From: Atriophallophorus winterbourni
Taxonomy: Eukaryota > Platyhelminthes > Trematoda > Plagiorchiida > Microphallidae
Length of the DNA stretch: 64,000 nt
Assembly: GCA_013407085.1 (NCBI GenBank)
Contig: JACCGJ010025883.1
Span: forward strand, 62,001 to 126,000
Direction of reading: 5' to 3'
Below the pieces are notes generated by a model. That model was given only the letters and a program-made list of their open reading frames with translations, ran no database searches and had not been told where the DNA came from. Numbering within the stretch: position 1 is the stretch's first letter; every line of letters begins with the position of its first letter. A program made the translations under genes and the position numbers. Shown here piece after piece: positions 22,001 through 28,215 of this stretch.

Positions 22001-23760
22001 GTTGTCACAGATGACAGTGCTGTTCGCGTAAAATTTCCTCAGTTTCGGTTCAAAGAGCATATGTCAAATGTTTTGCGAGTGTCCAAATCATCAGAATGAA
22101 TATAATGCTGAAGCAAAGTGATTATGGTACTTTTTGATTACTTACTATTGCCTCCATTGCCAATTACTAATTGCCGCGTTTAATGTGCCAACCAAAAGCA
22201 GCCTTCATTTCGTAGGAAGCAAGAAGCAATTTCCGTTTATCAACTTTTGTGTTGAATCATACCGCTACCCGGTTTCCTGGTACTTGTCAAGGTCGTTCAA
22301 TCTATGCACGCCAAAACTCGCACTGATTTGGAAGTATTGATCGTTTTTAATCAAGTGAACATAAATCGCCGATTTAATCAATATAGCAGCTTGGCTTCAG
22401 TAGCTTGGCTTCACTTTCGTCAAGTCTGTTGTGTTTTTGGGAGCGAGTTCCGGCTGACCCAACACTCACGAAAGTGGTAGAAGACGACTGACAGAATGCA
22501 TCGTTTTATTTACAGCTCATTTGTATATATATGTACAATGAACGAAAGTGAAGCCAAGCTTGAAGCCAAGCTGCTATATTGATTAAATCGGCGAGTTATG
22601 TTCACTTGATTAAAAACGATCAATACTTCCAAATCATTGCGAGTTTTGGCGTGCATAGATTGAACGACCTTGACAGTACTGTCATCTCCGGAAACTCTGG
22701 TCGAACATTCGAGCTTTTACTTCCATGGCAATTCCGTGCTAACGGCGTTTGTCAACTCATTTGAGATCCTCGATGTATTTAAAATCCATGCGTCCTTCAC
22801 TGTGTAGCAATCCATCCCGAAGCGGTCTCAGGGTGCATTAGAAGCTTATTCGAAAACAGGTAGCCAGTAAAGTCCATTCAATCTCCCAGCCTCGGTTGCC
22901 GTTCACGTATTCTCAATCGGATCGCTTGTTTATCATCCCAAGTCACCATTCTATGGTTCGCAGCTTCGTGTTTCGAAATGATTACACGGTTTTACCATGG
23001 AATCAAGTTTCGTTAGTCCAAACACTATTTTCGTGCCAGTTATTATCTTCTACCTTCGTGGCTTATTGGGGATTATTGTCAAAAGCATGAAGCGGCGATC
23101 CTGTTTATACACGCGCTAGCCCCTAGTTGGTGCTATATTGTAAGGGGTGCAGGATTTGGTCTGGTCTGTTGAGGATAAACCGCATAACTTGTTTTATCGT
23201 CCATTACGTTGTCTGCATCAGCTTGGAGGACACTCGATTCAGCATCAGCCACGTCCTTCCCGATACCCGATTCATCCCCCCGAGTTCAACCTTTTGTAAC
23301 TCAAATTACGTTCACCCACGACATAAGAGACAACGCCAATTAGTTAAACACATTTTGTCGCCAAGACCGCTTCGTGCTTCGGTTGTTACACAAGAACAAC
23401 AACCGTGCTATGGTGCCACTCACTTGTAGGTTGCCATCGTTGCCAACTACACTCTCCGGACCCGTTTTCTCAAGTACGAAATTCCAGCATCCTGTTCCAT
23501 TACCAGTGTGGATCTGATAATTTGTCCTGTTTGCTTCACGATATTATTGTTATTACTATTTTAGTGATAATGTAGATTCTCGTACCCTTCCTTATGATGC
23601 AATTTCGGGACATTTTTGCCAGTTTTCTAATCACGGTGATGCGCCATCCTATCAATCACAAACCCCGACGGATTATCGATTGCAATCCAACGATCCCCGG
23701 TCGGAGCACGTGGCATTTTTCATCGGTGAAGAGGATACCGCCGAAGACGAGGAGGCTTGA
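844..23760 (+). CDS. TAF1: Transcription initiation factor TFIID subunit 1 (TAF1), 3' part, 17 exons
   Basis: Scaffold subunit of nuclear TFIID. It contacts TBP and TAF7, binds promoter DNA and reads acetylated histones. Exons: 844-1060, 1176-1355, 1439-1781, 2624-2829, 3959-4281, 4478-4886, 5072-5479, 5665-5833, 7151-7509, 7581-7886, 8478-8674, 10501-10730, 12406-12650, 13003-13388, 15880-16103, 19639-19788, 23623-23760. Seen: the DUF3591 core (signatures such as [50 protein letters not shown]), a C-x2-C-x4-H-x6-C zinc knuckle, two bromodomains and an acidic C-terminus ending EDEEA-stop. About 1,495 codons are visible; animal TAF1 is usually near 1,900, so the N-terminal part lies left of the window. 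All junction phases agree except that the exon at 8478-8674 has two single-base losses. Family assignment is certain; the last two exon boundaries are the least sure. Confidence 0.97.
1176..1355 (+). CDS. TAF1: TAF1 exon b (DUF3591)
   Basis: Acceptor tag ending at 1175, donor gttcgt at 1356, phase 0 to 0. It encodes [13 protein letters not shown] through [11 protein letters not shown], the counterpart of the human GMATKIKNYY to HPGQLLQ segment. The introns on both sides are only 115 and 83 bp. Confidence 0.95.
1439..1781 (+). CDS. TAF1: TAF1 exon c (DUF3591, winged-helix region)
   Basis: Acceptor ends at 1438 (ttttgcag), donor gtaaac at 1782, phase 0 to 1. It encodes [42 protein letters not shown] and the [19 protein letters not shown] motif. 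These are among the most conserved TAF1 blocks; family knowledge places the winged-helix/TAF7-contact region here. Confidence 0.97.
1900..2092 (+). repeat. Family-A repeat, degenerate copy 2
   Basis: It shares atgcaatcgtgca, cattacttctgtactg and ctgggccttggtcacctg with the family but is heavily diverged. It lies in the 842-bp TAF1 intron 1782-2623. Confidence 0.6.
2160..2575 (-). mobile_element. RTE-like non-LTR retrotransposon, 3' remnant
   Basis: On the minus strand the reading [20 protein letters not shown], then [19 protein letters not shown] parallels TWLKQMKTLTVKLAAVGAIR and LPGWGLKHESSKWY of the copy at 24620-25370. Both resemble the C-terminal region of RTE-type reverse transcriptases. 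Frame damage makes it inactive. Confidence 0.65.
2624..2829 (+). CDS. TAF1: TAF1 exon d (DUF3591)
   Basis: Acceptor cag at 2621-2623, donor gtacac at 2830, phase 1 to 0. It reads [44 protein letters not shown] and ends in a Glu-rich run. It aligns without gaps to the human WWVLKSDFRLP to [10 protein letters not shown] block. Confidence 0.96.
2830..3958. other. TAF1 intron without recognised content
   Basis: The intron is 1,129 bp with donor gtacac and acceptor actttcag. I see no coding exon, family repeat or structured element in it. Confidence 0.6.
3959..4281 (+). CDS. TAF1: TAF1 exon e (DUF3591)
   Basis: Acceptor actttcag ending at 3958, donor gtgagt at 4282, phase 0 to 2. It reads [46 protein letters not shown] and [17 protein letters not shown]. 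It is collinear with human TAF1. Confidence 0.97.
4478..4886 (+). CDS. TAF1: TAF1 exon f (end of DUF3591 and Ser/acidic linker)
   Basis: Acceptor cttcag ending at 4477. It reads [33 protein letters not shown] and [17 protein letters not shown], then a Ser/Glu-rich, low-complexity linker. The only in-phase donor before the stop is GC-type (AAG then gcaagt at 4887), pairing in phase 0 with the acceptor ending at 5071. Reading on instead gives a stop at 4911-4913. Confidence 0.93.
4887..5071 (+). other. TAF1: GC-AG intron in TAF1
   Basis: A 185-bp intron whose donor is AAG followed by gcaagt, the extended consensus typical of U2-type GC donors. The acceptor is gcttgcag. Phases on both sides are 0 and no GT donor restores the frame. 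Confidence 0.8.
5072..5479 (+). CDS. TAF1: TAF1 exon g
   Basis: Acceptor gcttgcag ending at 5071, donor gtatgg at 5480, phase 0 to 0. A basic/Ser-Thr linker is followed by [39 protein letters not shown] and [10 protein letters not shown]. This matches the human LKIYRTFRDEEGKEYVR to ERRRIQE segment. Confidence 0.95.
5665..5833 (+). CDS. TAF1: TAF1 exon h (first half of zinc knuckle)
   Basis: Acceptor tcgtag ending at 5664, donor gtacgt at 5834, phase 0 to 1. It reads [11 protein letters not shown] and ends [11 protein letters not shown], giving the first two Cys of the TAF1 zinc knuckle. The knuckle is split by a 1,317-bp phase-1 intron. Confidence 0.95.
5938..6112 (+). repeat. Family-A repeat, copy 3
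   Basis: It starts at the attggcc landmark, so the first part of the unit is missing, and ends at the gtgctttcatacc terminus. It lies in TAF1 intron 5834-7150. Confidence 0.85.
6760..6990 (+). mobile_element. Non-LTR element 3' remnant with Cys-rich tail, copy R1
   Basis: In one frame it keeps the tail motif (R-C-G-R-D-C followed by IGLFSH), which other copies show as [17 protein letters not shown]. It lies in sense orientation in TAF1 intron 5834-7150. Between it and copy 3, 6113-6760 shows nothing recognisable. Confidence 0.6.
7151..7509 (+). CDS. TAF1: TAF1 exon i (second half of zinc knuckle)
   Basis: Acceptor acag ending at 7150, donor gtaagt at 7510, phase 1 to 0. It opens [12 protein letters not shown], supplying the His and last Cys of the C-x2-C-x4-H-x6-C knuckle. 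The remainder is a polar linker of about 105 residues without recognised domains. Confidence 0.95.
7581..7886 (+). CDS. TAF1: TAF1 exon j (basic region before bromodomain 1)
   Basis: Acceptor ttacag ending at 7580, donor gtaagc at 7887, phase 0 to 0; the preceding intron is only 71 bp. It reads [20 protein letters not shown], a basic Arg/Ser-rich stretch, and [20 protein letters not shown], the counterpart of human RRRTDPMVTLSSILESI just before bromodomain 1. Confidence 0.95.
8021..8177 (+). repeat. Family-A repeat, diverged copy 4
   Basis: It carries tctgtctgggctttggtaat and ctggatccaggcttgtg. The 5' half is poorly conserved. It lies in the 591-bp TAF1 intron 7887-8477. Confidence 0.7.
8478..8674 (+). 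pseudogene. TAF1: TAF1 exon k, bromodomain 1, with two one-base frameshifts
   Basis: Acceptor attacag ending at 8477, donor gtgagt at 8675. Three frames together align gap-free at residue level to human bromodomain 1. Frame one gives [20 protein letters not shown]. After about 8538 the frame changes to [19 protein letters not shown] then [18 protein letters not shown]. After about 8650 it changes again to NNSLSYNG, which keeps the acetyl-lysine-binding Asn. Each change equals loss of one base. The length is 197 nt, where 199 would fit the flanking phases 0 and 1. Either the assembly has two errors here or this allele's exon is broken. Typed as pseudogene only for this exon; the gene as a whole looks intact. 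Confidence 0.85.
8771..8902 (+). repeat. Family-A repeat, 5'-truncated copy 5
   Basis: It retains the second half of the unit (ctttctaggcctgggcaa to caggcttgtgctttcat). It lies in TAF1 intron 8675-10500. Confidence 0.8.
9050..9790 (+). mobile_element. CR1/Jockey-like LINE, 3' remnant with stem-loop and TTC tail
   Basis: It starts with frame pieces reading [16 protein letters not shown], a common motif after the palm of LINE reverse transcriptases. Then comes [20 protein letters not shown] and [10 protein letters not shown] (ORF from 9314). It ends in attcgt-gtat-acgaat plus aaagtcttctt. A family-A fragment (9620-9705) is nested between ORF and tail. Many stops make it dead. The C-terminal motif recurs at 16320-16709. 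Confidence 0.7.
9620..9705 (+). repeat. Family-A repeat fragment, copy 6
   Basis: Short end fragment with aacctgacagtgt and gcatggatcaggcttgtg, lying inside the LINE remnant's 3' region. Confidence 0.6.
10501..10730 (+). CDS. TAF1: TAF1 exon l (end of bromodomain 1, start of bromodomain 2)
   Basis: Acceptor cacttcag ending at 10500, donor gtaagc at 10731, phase 1 to 0. It reads [32 protein letters not shown] (human INPLLDDDDQV), then [14 protein letters not shown], the ZA-loop entry of bromodomain 2. Confidence 0.96.
10954..11007 (+). ncRNA. Hammerhead-like motif, eroded copy
   Basis: It preserves ggcaaacaacc (stem II with the AAACA loop), then tgaaac, tggtg, gtg and attgcaa. The left core is ctagtga rather than CTGANGA, so it would not cleave. 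It lies in sense orientation in TAF1 intron 10731-12405. Recognised only by comparison with the better copies. Confidence 0.4.
11144..11362 (+). repeat. Family-A repeat, near full-length copy 7
   Basis: Complete from gatctgcaatcgtgcagtac to ttttatacc. It is one of the two best + strand full-length copies. It is followed directly by an RTE fragment. Confidence 0.88.
11375..11680 (+). mobile_element. RTE-like reverse transcriptase fragment
   Basis: The frame at 11323-11670 contains [13 protein letters not shown], then [18 protein letters not shown] and [12 protein letters not shown]. This is the typical post-catalytic segment of RTE-type reverse transcriptases (K-T-K-V and YLGS motifs). The YADD box is absent, so it is truncated at the 5' side. 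Its first 40 bases (ttggcctccttcggtcaatg) match the end of the R family in reverse orientation. Confidence 0.75.
12010..12255 (+). mobile_element. Non-LTR element 3' remnant, copy R2
   Basis: It shares ctcccgaatcggactgttca, gtcattcgaagcgctgtgg and the atgtcgacc-type end with the other R copies. Heavily decayed. It lies in TAF1 intron 10731-12405. The rest of that intron shows nothing more than the family-A copy and RT fragment listed separately. Confidence 0.6.
12406..12650 (+). CDS. TAF1: TAF1 exon m (bromodomain 2 core)
   Basis: Acceptor ttggcag ending at 12405, donor gtacgt at 12651, phase 0 to 2. It reads [34 protein letters not shown], then [18 protein letters not shown]. The Asn of TFNG is the expected acetyl-lysine contact, so bromodomain 2 looks competent. 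Confidence 0.97.
12651..13002. other. TAF1 intron without recognised content
   Basis: 352-bp intron with a strong tail acceptor (cttcctttttag). No repeat or RNA motif seen. Confidence 0.6.
13003..13388 (+). CDS. TAF1: TAF1 exon n (post-bromodomain acidic tail)
   Basis: Acceptor tttttag ending at 13002, donor gttagc at 13389, phase 2 to 1. It begins [15 protein letters not shown], where the human protein has a similar Glu/Ser segment ending LESLDP. Ser/Glu/Asp-rich and probably disordered. Confidence 0.92.
13480..13735 (-). mobile_element. RTE-like 3' remnant, second copy
   Basis: It shares cagcttccttg, cttttctcgtca and aagatgctta with the minus-strand remnant at 2160-2575, so it is another copy of the same 3' end. 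No ORF remains. Confidence 0.55.
13908..14118 (+). repeat. Family-A repeat, degenerate copy
   Basis: It keeps the order of landmarks (gatgtacacattgtgc, ccatgctaaactgattg, caatgagct, tgtgcagtctgtgaatgtgt, cttggcttcgggtttgtcg) but with many changes. It lies in TAF1 intron 13389-15879. Confidence 0.5.
14642..14877 (-). repeat. Family-A repeat, full-length antisense copy
   Basis: Full-length reverse copy running from catgaaagcacaagcctgat to gcacatccgtgca. Antisense to TAF1. Between it and the degenerate copy, 14119-14641 shows nothing recognisable. Confidence 0.88.
15290..15550. mobile_element. Family-B (hammerhead) repeat, rearranged copy
   Basis: It contains family-B pieces in both orientations: gagacagtaaggctaggttc and tagggttcttacaaagaa forward, then a hammerhead, then the tcactttgtgattat and gcttgacc pieces reversed. 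The mixed orientation parallels the other family-B loci. Confidence 0.65.
15367..15421 (+). ncRNA. Hammerhead ribozyme-like motif, decayed stem II
   Basis: Core CTGATGA at 15381-15387 and GAAA at 15401-15404 are intact. Stem I can form from ttac and cac on the left with gtg and gtaa on the right. Stem II (acggaaacagaca) is broken and the cleavage triplet reads GTT. Probably inactive or weak. Sense in TAF1 intron 13389-15879. Confidence 0.6.
15573..15798 (+). repeat. Family-A repeat, full-length copy
   Basis: It runs from gatgtgcaatcgcgcatt to cagacttgtgatttcc, ending about 80 bp before TAF1 exon o, so it sits close to the branch-point/acceptor region of that exon. Confidence 0.85.
15880..16103 (+). 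CDS. TAF1: TAF1 exon o (acidic tail)
   Basis: Acceptor ttgtcag ending at 15879, donor gtacgt at 16104, phase 1 to 0. It encodes a Ser/Asp/Glu-rich tail with [17 protein letters not shown] and [12 protein letters not shown]. There is no residue-level match to human beyond acidity; assigned by phase, composition and position. Confidence 0.85.
16191..16709 (-). mobile_element. LINE 3' remnant with partly open C-terminal ORF
   Basis: The minus frame 16709-16320 reads [38 protein letters not shown], then [15 protein letters not shown]. This is the same C-terminal module as the LINE at 9050-9790. The 3' end is the tgctgaaaattcgtg-type stem-loop followed by a TTC run (gaagaagaagaa on +, 16191-16202). 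It is 5'-truncated and antisense in TAF1 intron 16104-19638. Confidence 0.75.
17872..17927 (-). ncRNA. Hammerhead ribozyme motif, type I (minus strand)
   Basis: Read on the minus strand: cttac, internal loop tgtct, ccac, core CTGACGA, stem II cGGC-aaaca-GCCa, GAAA, stem III ccgg, cleavage triplet GTA, gtgg, tgt, gtaag. Stem I has two helices (ccac/gtgg and cttac/gtaag) around an internal loop, the natural architecture for loop-loop contact. The only flaw is a C-A mismatch closing stem II. Antisense to TAF1. Confidence 0.78.
17979..18032 (+). ncRNA. Hammerhead ribozyme motif, type I (plus strand)
   Basis: Core CTGACGA at 17991-17997, stem II tggc-aaaca-gcca (17998-18010), GAAA at 18011-18014, stem III ccgg, triplet GTA with predicted cut after 18020. 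Stem I can pair 12 bases on each side (cttgtatgccac with gtggtgtgtaag) if G-U pairs are allowed. All catalytic core positions are present. It is sense to TAF1, inside intron 16104-19638, so it would be transcribed in the pre-mRNA. Cleavage is inferred, not shown. Confidence 0.78.
18076..19638. other. TAF1 intron, distal part
   Basis: No exon or family repeat recognised. A short ct microsatellite lies near 19583-19595, just upstream of exon p. Confidence 0.55.
19639..19788 (+). CDS. TAF1: TAF1 exon p (acidic tail, probable)
   Basis: Acceptor ggtag ending at 19638, donor gtgagt at 19789, 150 nt, phase 0 to 0. It reads [15 protein letters not shown] and [18 protein letters not shown], acidic like the flanking exons. 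An alternative acceptor (cgag ending about 19661) would break phase with the previous exon. Confidence 0.72.
20640..20960 (-). mobile_element. Non-LTR element 3' remnant with Cys-rich tail, copy R3
   Basis: Minus ORF 20875-20573 has the basic stretch ERKSRRQC, then [17 protein letters not shown], a zinc-finger-like C-x2-C module at the protein end. This motif marks the C-terminus of RTE-like flatworm proteins as I know them. It is followed by the gttgaccatggatgtacat-type 3' end. It is the best-preserved R copy in TAF1. Confidence 0.7.
20961..22280. other. TAF1 last intron, middle part
   Basis: No coding exon, family repeat or RNA motif recognised. A missing small exon cannot be excluded here. 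Confidence 0.5.
22281..22678. repeat. Long near-perfect inverted repeat
   Basis: Left arm 22281-22420 and right arm 22542-22678 are reverse complements over about 140 bases, with only a few mismatches and one 3-base indel (cttcagtagcttgg against cttcaagcttgg). The spacer is about 120 bp and ends in a tatatatatg stretch. It shows no similarity to the other repeats here and no ORF. Transcribed with TAF1 it would form a long dsRNA stem. It could be a foldback or MITE-type DNA element; no flanking target duplication was identified. Confidence 0.85.
23623..23760 (+). CDS. TAF1: TAF1 last exon (C-terminus)
   Basis: Chosen acceptor: tttttgccag ending at 23622, which gives phase 0 to match the donor at 19789. 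It reads [37 protein letters not shown], then stop tga at 23758-23760. A longer version from the tttag ending about 23564 is open but out of phase with exon p; it would need an undetected exon in the 3.8-kb intron. Acidic ends are typical of TAF1. Confidence 0.75.
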   Translation, partial: FSNHGDAPSYQSQTPTDYRLQSNDPRSEHVAFFIGEEDTAEDEEA

Positions 23761-24140
23761 GTGAAACTCGCGGAAGGCGCTCTACCGAACTCGCTTTCAT
23801 GTACATTTGTTTATGTAATATTACAGTTGTATATAGTTGTACAGTTTTGCGTTACTGAAATGTTTTGTTTGTTTTGGCGTGCATGGGGGGACTGGAGCCT
23901 TCCCGGTGTCGAAGCAGATTGACACATCTCCTCTTCGAGACCACGCTGTCTGTAAATCACTCGAGAAAATTTGTTTGAAGCTAATTTCATTGATTTTATC
24001 GGCAGTGGTGAAGTGCCCCTTCGACCGCTGCTGGTTTTCGCTAAAATATTTAAACCCGTTTTTCCTTATATCGGCTAAGCGAACGGGTTGTCTAATTCGA
24101 TGATGTCACGTGATGATTTTCCGTTTGAAGAGAACTGACT

Positions 24141-24190
24141 GCTGAAAATTTGTGTATACGAATAAACTCAATTTATTCTTCTTCTAACTA
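24141..24190 (+). mobile_element. LINE 3' tail (stem-loop, AATAAA, TTC run)
   Basis: It carries gctgaaaatttgtgtatacg followed by aataaactc and tattcttcttct, the same 3' terminus as the LINE at 9050-9790. Only the tail is preserved. Confidence 0.7.
24161..24166 (+). promoter_or_regulatory. Candidate TAF1 polyadenylation signal
   Basis: AATAAA 401 bp past the TAF1 stop, the nearest canonical hexamer on the + strand. It belongs to a LINE tail, so the gene may use a transposon-derived signal. Confidence 0.35.
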
Positions 24191-24619
24191 GCAAAAGCGC
24201 GTCCTAGCAGTCAACGGAAGCTGCCCACAACCTACAAGGATGCTTGTGGAACTAAACTGTGAGTAATTAGACCGATGCGAGTGTTTCGTTGCAAGCTTCT
24301 AGCGCCGATCAATAACATTAGTGTTGTGCTGGTATCACGCGTTTGTGCTTGAACCACTGCCTAACGCGAATCGGGCGCGATGATTCCGTTTGATTTCACA
24401 TGTTCGTTTAATTTATATCGACCTCGCAAGGTCACCGTTGTTCGACATCAAGTCATGTGAAATGGCTTCTAGAAACGAAATAAGAAAATTGTTTAGTGTG
24501 AATGATGGCTAGTCAATGATCGTTAAAAAATTGTTCGTTGTTTGATTGAATAAAGAAAAACCGTTTATATTGGACGATAGCCTACTTCATTGGATTCTGC
24601 TCGCATTTCCACAGCTACA

Positions 24620-25370
24620 GTAGCTGTTTCGTAAACGGGGTCATCTGTGGTGTCAAAGAGGTTTGTCTCTAAAGCTCAAAGGCAGAGTCTGTAAGGCTAC
24701 CGTTCGCGCGGTTTTACTGTACGGATGTGTAACCTGGACTCTGAGAAAGAAAGAAATAAGACCTCTTCAGGTATTCGACACACTCGGCACTACGTAACAG
24801 AATCTTTGGTAGCGACGTAGACATCAAAAAACAAGTTAACGTACATCGACTTCGCTGATCAAGCCACATAATATGAATGGGAAATCATCATTTTGCTAAC
24901 TCGGTTTTGTTCGCCACTCCTAACTTGGAATGGCGTCGTTATAAGGATGATCAGACTCTGACTTGGCTTAAACAGATGAAGACTTTGACTGTTAAACTAG
25001 CTGCGGTTGGTGCAATACGTCTTCCAGGTTGGGGTCTAAAACATGAGAGTTCGAAGTGGTATCTTACCCATAGCGATATGGCCCAAAATTATCTTGGAGT
25101 GTTTGATTGATTTTGTCTGTTGTCAAGCGAAGTGGCGAGTTAGGGTTGTAATTGTTCGTGACAGTGAAAGCCGCAAGGTAGCTGCCATGCTAACTTTGCT
25201 CTACTACCCCAACGCTTGCTTGAATGCATGTTTCATGCTAGGTGTACTCAACTCATCCCAATCTGTCTGTGCCTACGTTTTTACAGGTTCTGTAGCTTTT
25301 TTAGGTCCCACCCCTCTCCATCTTTTTAGGATATTGAAAGTAATTGCTGTATGACATACACCCGGCATTT
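24620..25370 (+). mobile_element. RTE-like non-LTR retrotransposon, 3' third
   Basis: Frame pieces read LKLKGRVCKATVRAVLLYGC, VTWTLRKKEIRPLQVFDT, LEWRRYKDDQTLTWLKQMKT, AAVGAIRLPGWGLKHES and SKWYLTHSDMAQN. This order is the C-terminal end of RTE-type reverse transcriptases. It is interrupted by a stop and a frameshift near 24800-24860. It continues into a 3' region shared with the minus copies at 2160-2575 and 13480-13735. Confidence 0.78.
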
Positions 25371-27239
25371 ACTACCGGTGTAATGTTCATGATGATGCGC
25401 TTTTCTTTCGTTTTGCTTTAATCGACGACCAATCCGTGATACGTCGTGTCTTTCCCGACATAATTAGTCATTACTAACATTTCAGTTTTCATGAGGTCCG
25501 CTAATATCTGGCCACTCGGTGGTTTTGATACCTGTTTCCCTGCTCGGAGTTCAGTAACCCGCCTGAACGGTTTAGCTATCAAACAATATTAGGCAGTAAT
25601 TAACCAACAAACGCTTTCCGCTCTTCATTCCTGATTCACACCATAGTTGGGGAAATTGCGTTGAAGGTTTTATTGGATGAAAGTAAGCGCAGGTTCCTTT
25701 CGATTCTGCGCTTTCCTTCATTCGCTTGTTCGCGACATCATACACGAATGCGCTTGCGCGTTCGGTGTGAATTTTCGACTACATTTGATGCATCCGTAAA
25801 TCGGTGGCTGTTTGTCACCATGAACCGGTGTTACACCATGGTGTGAACATCTACCGGCAGTGTGGAATTCGCATCGAAATTTGAGCATAGATGGAATGCG
25901 AAAGTGCACGCATGCACACTCGCACCGATCTGCCATTGTCACCAAGTTCACATCTAACCTGGCTTCTCGTGAATCGTTTGATTTTGTAAACATACAAGGA
26001 ATGCTGCGCTTGTTCAGCTTTGTATAATCGATCAAAGTAACCGGTGCAATTTTCACGCGAGTGTTTAACACCTATTTTAGCATCTTGTATGATCTTGGCT
26101 GTTCGCAACGTTGAACACCATGTGTGACTCGAACGAAGACGGACGCGTGCGTAGCTGATGTCATTTATTTTTCTTCTCGGGATCAAATTGTCTTGTCAGT
26201 TTCATTCGCACGAAGCAATACTTGTGATTTTGTAGAGAGCGAGAATTCACTGCGTTTCTACCTGAACGCTTATTCTGCTAAGCTAAATTACACACAGTTT
26301 ATATAAACTGTTAGCAAACGCCCGCACATATTGTCGCGTTATTAACCGACTTCCTTTTTTATCAAAACGTATCAGCTTATTGGCTACAGTTTTGCTACTT
26401 GCCTACTTCCCGCATATTGTCATCGCGTGATTTTAGGTTACTTGATTCATTTTTTGCATTTTCCGAACTGTTGTCCTTCGACCGACATTAATGAGCTAGT
26501 AGCATCCACCATCTATTACTGTCTTCTCCCGTCAGTATGATAACTCGCCGTACAGGCTGTTAGGTTGATACAGTTTTTCTTCAACCGTTTTCGGTACCTA
26601 TTTTACACCTGGGAATAAGCGCAAATTTCCCAATTGCCTATTGTCGTAGAATAAATCACTGTCTGTTTTATAAACAGGCAGTTTTTCTTGCTAATCAAGT
26701 TGCTTCGAAACCTGCTAGACAATTATATTTTCGTAACCTTTAATGTAGACGTTTGTGGCAGGATTATTTACCCGCATATCACTTTCTGACACGACGTGCG
26801 TACTTAGGAATCGAGATGGTTTACACGTCGGTGTCTTGTGGTCTCCAGCCATTGTGTAAGCGGAAAGTGATACGCCAGCTGCGTGAGGTGCATCGGAATA
26901 CTCGGGAAGAGTAGATGCGATCTCCGAACTATTGTGCACTGTCTGCTGAGACATTACAAAGTTCGCATTTACGCAGGCGTCCAGATAATGGCATTACAAC
27001 TCAGTGTATCTTAACTATGTGCCAAAGAAAATCAGTCAATCCGAGGAAACTCTAGCAATTGAAGCTTGATAGTCAACGCGATGCTTGATTATCATTCGAG
27101 TGGTTGAAATTCCTGGAATTGCGCATGTGTTAACTGAATATTTCACAACGCTCTGTGGAGCTGTACGGTACCATTATAAGATTAAAATTCCGTTCACAAT
27201 GTTAAGCGTACCATAACCGACTCTGTAGGATTTCAGTAC
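25371..27239. other. Intergenic, no recognised feature
   Basis: Only short open frames without recognisable motifs on either strand; no family repeat seen. Confidence 0.5.
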
Positions 27240-27345
27240 ATCAGTATGCGCTCAGCCATCTGATGCCTTATACCATGCTTCCGAAACGGACAGTCGAGAG
27301 CCTTCAGATCTCTTGTAAATGTCTTCGTATCGCAAGTCCCACCCA
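27240..27345 (-). mobile_element. Fragment of R-family element
   Basis: ttccgaaacggacagtcgag and the following tcttcgtatcgcaa match the inner part of the R3 and 59205-59500 copies (ctccaaaacgaactgtcaag). Very short relic. Confidence 0.45.
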
Positions 27346-27828
27346 AAGCTTGACTCATCGAATTCAACTCTCTGTAAAGCAAATTTCTCCATTTTCATCC
27401 GCCGTCCATGCTCTAGGCTTTATCAGCCACGGTAGGCCAGAACTGAACTGTCTAAGCGTTCAAGCTCGCGTCTCTATCGTAGATTAGACGTTGATAACCA
27501 AGCGAATCCACTTACAATTATCATTCCGAGATAATCTTACGAATAATAAATGCATAAGGCAGAATACACTTTCTAGAAAGAAACGATTCCTAAAAATAAG
27601 GTTTGGTGATTCGCTTCGTTTGAATAAAGGGTATTTTGTCTGAATGTTGCATATGAGATGACGAGTTAATTGACTCGGCTTCATGCACCTGAGAGTTTGA
27701 CGCGGCAATCTGTTCACTGGGACGGTGATTCATAGCACCGCTGTTGTTTCCCAATCATGCTTGCCTCGGGCATCAATGGAAACCTGGATTTAGGAAAGTG
27801 AAACCTTGCGAATAATATAATTGTCAGT

Positions 27829-28215
27829 TTGCTTCGTCGATATTTTGGACAATTGGGAAGCAACGCTGAATTGGTACGTGAAATTTTCAGCGATGTGAAA
27901 GGTGTGTTTCGTGTCAACCTCAACGAAGCCCAATCTGGACTGTCTCATACGGAATTGCTTACTGTTGGCGCCTTCTCGTGTTTACTCACTGTTAGCACGT
28001 TTCATTTCAACTGCAGGGAAATCCTTGAATTGAAAATAAGAAAAAATGGATATTTCGAATTTCCGGTGTTTGGGATGTTTCAACCGAACAATTTTCCAGA
28101 ACTTGTCTCTAATTCTGCTATTCCTTTTTCGGACAAATATGATTCATCCGCTAGTGCCGTTACACGAACTCGGTCCCTGTCAGAGAATATTTTATTTTGG
28201 GTGTTTGCGAACTAA
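27829..28215 (+). CDS. Unrecognised open frame, 128 codons
   Basis: It reads LRRYFGQLGSNAELVREIF near its start and PFSDKYDSSASAVTRTRSL near its end. I do not recognise it; no membrane segment or motif stands out. It has no evident promoter or splice context and no similarity to neighbours. It could be a chance frame, a relic element or an isolated exon, so I rate it low. Confidence 0.15.
   Translation: MLRRYFGQLGSNAELVREIFSDVKGVFRVNLNEAQSGLSHTELLTVGAFSCLLTVSTFHFNCREILELKIRKNGYFEFPVFGMFQPNNFPELVSNSAIPFSDKYDSSASAVTRTRSLSENILFWVFAN

Larger units (their letters stand above)
23761..24620. other. TAF1 3' UTR candidate and downstream region
   Basis: The first AATAAA after the stop is at 24161-24166. 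It lies inside a LINE 3' tail (24141-24190). A second is at 24549-24554. No other feature recognised. Confidence 0.5.
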
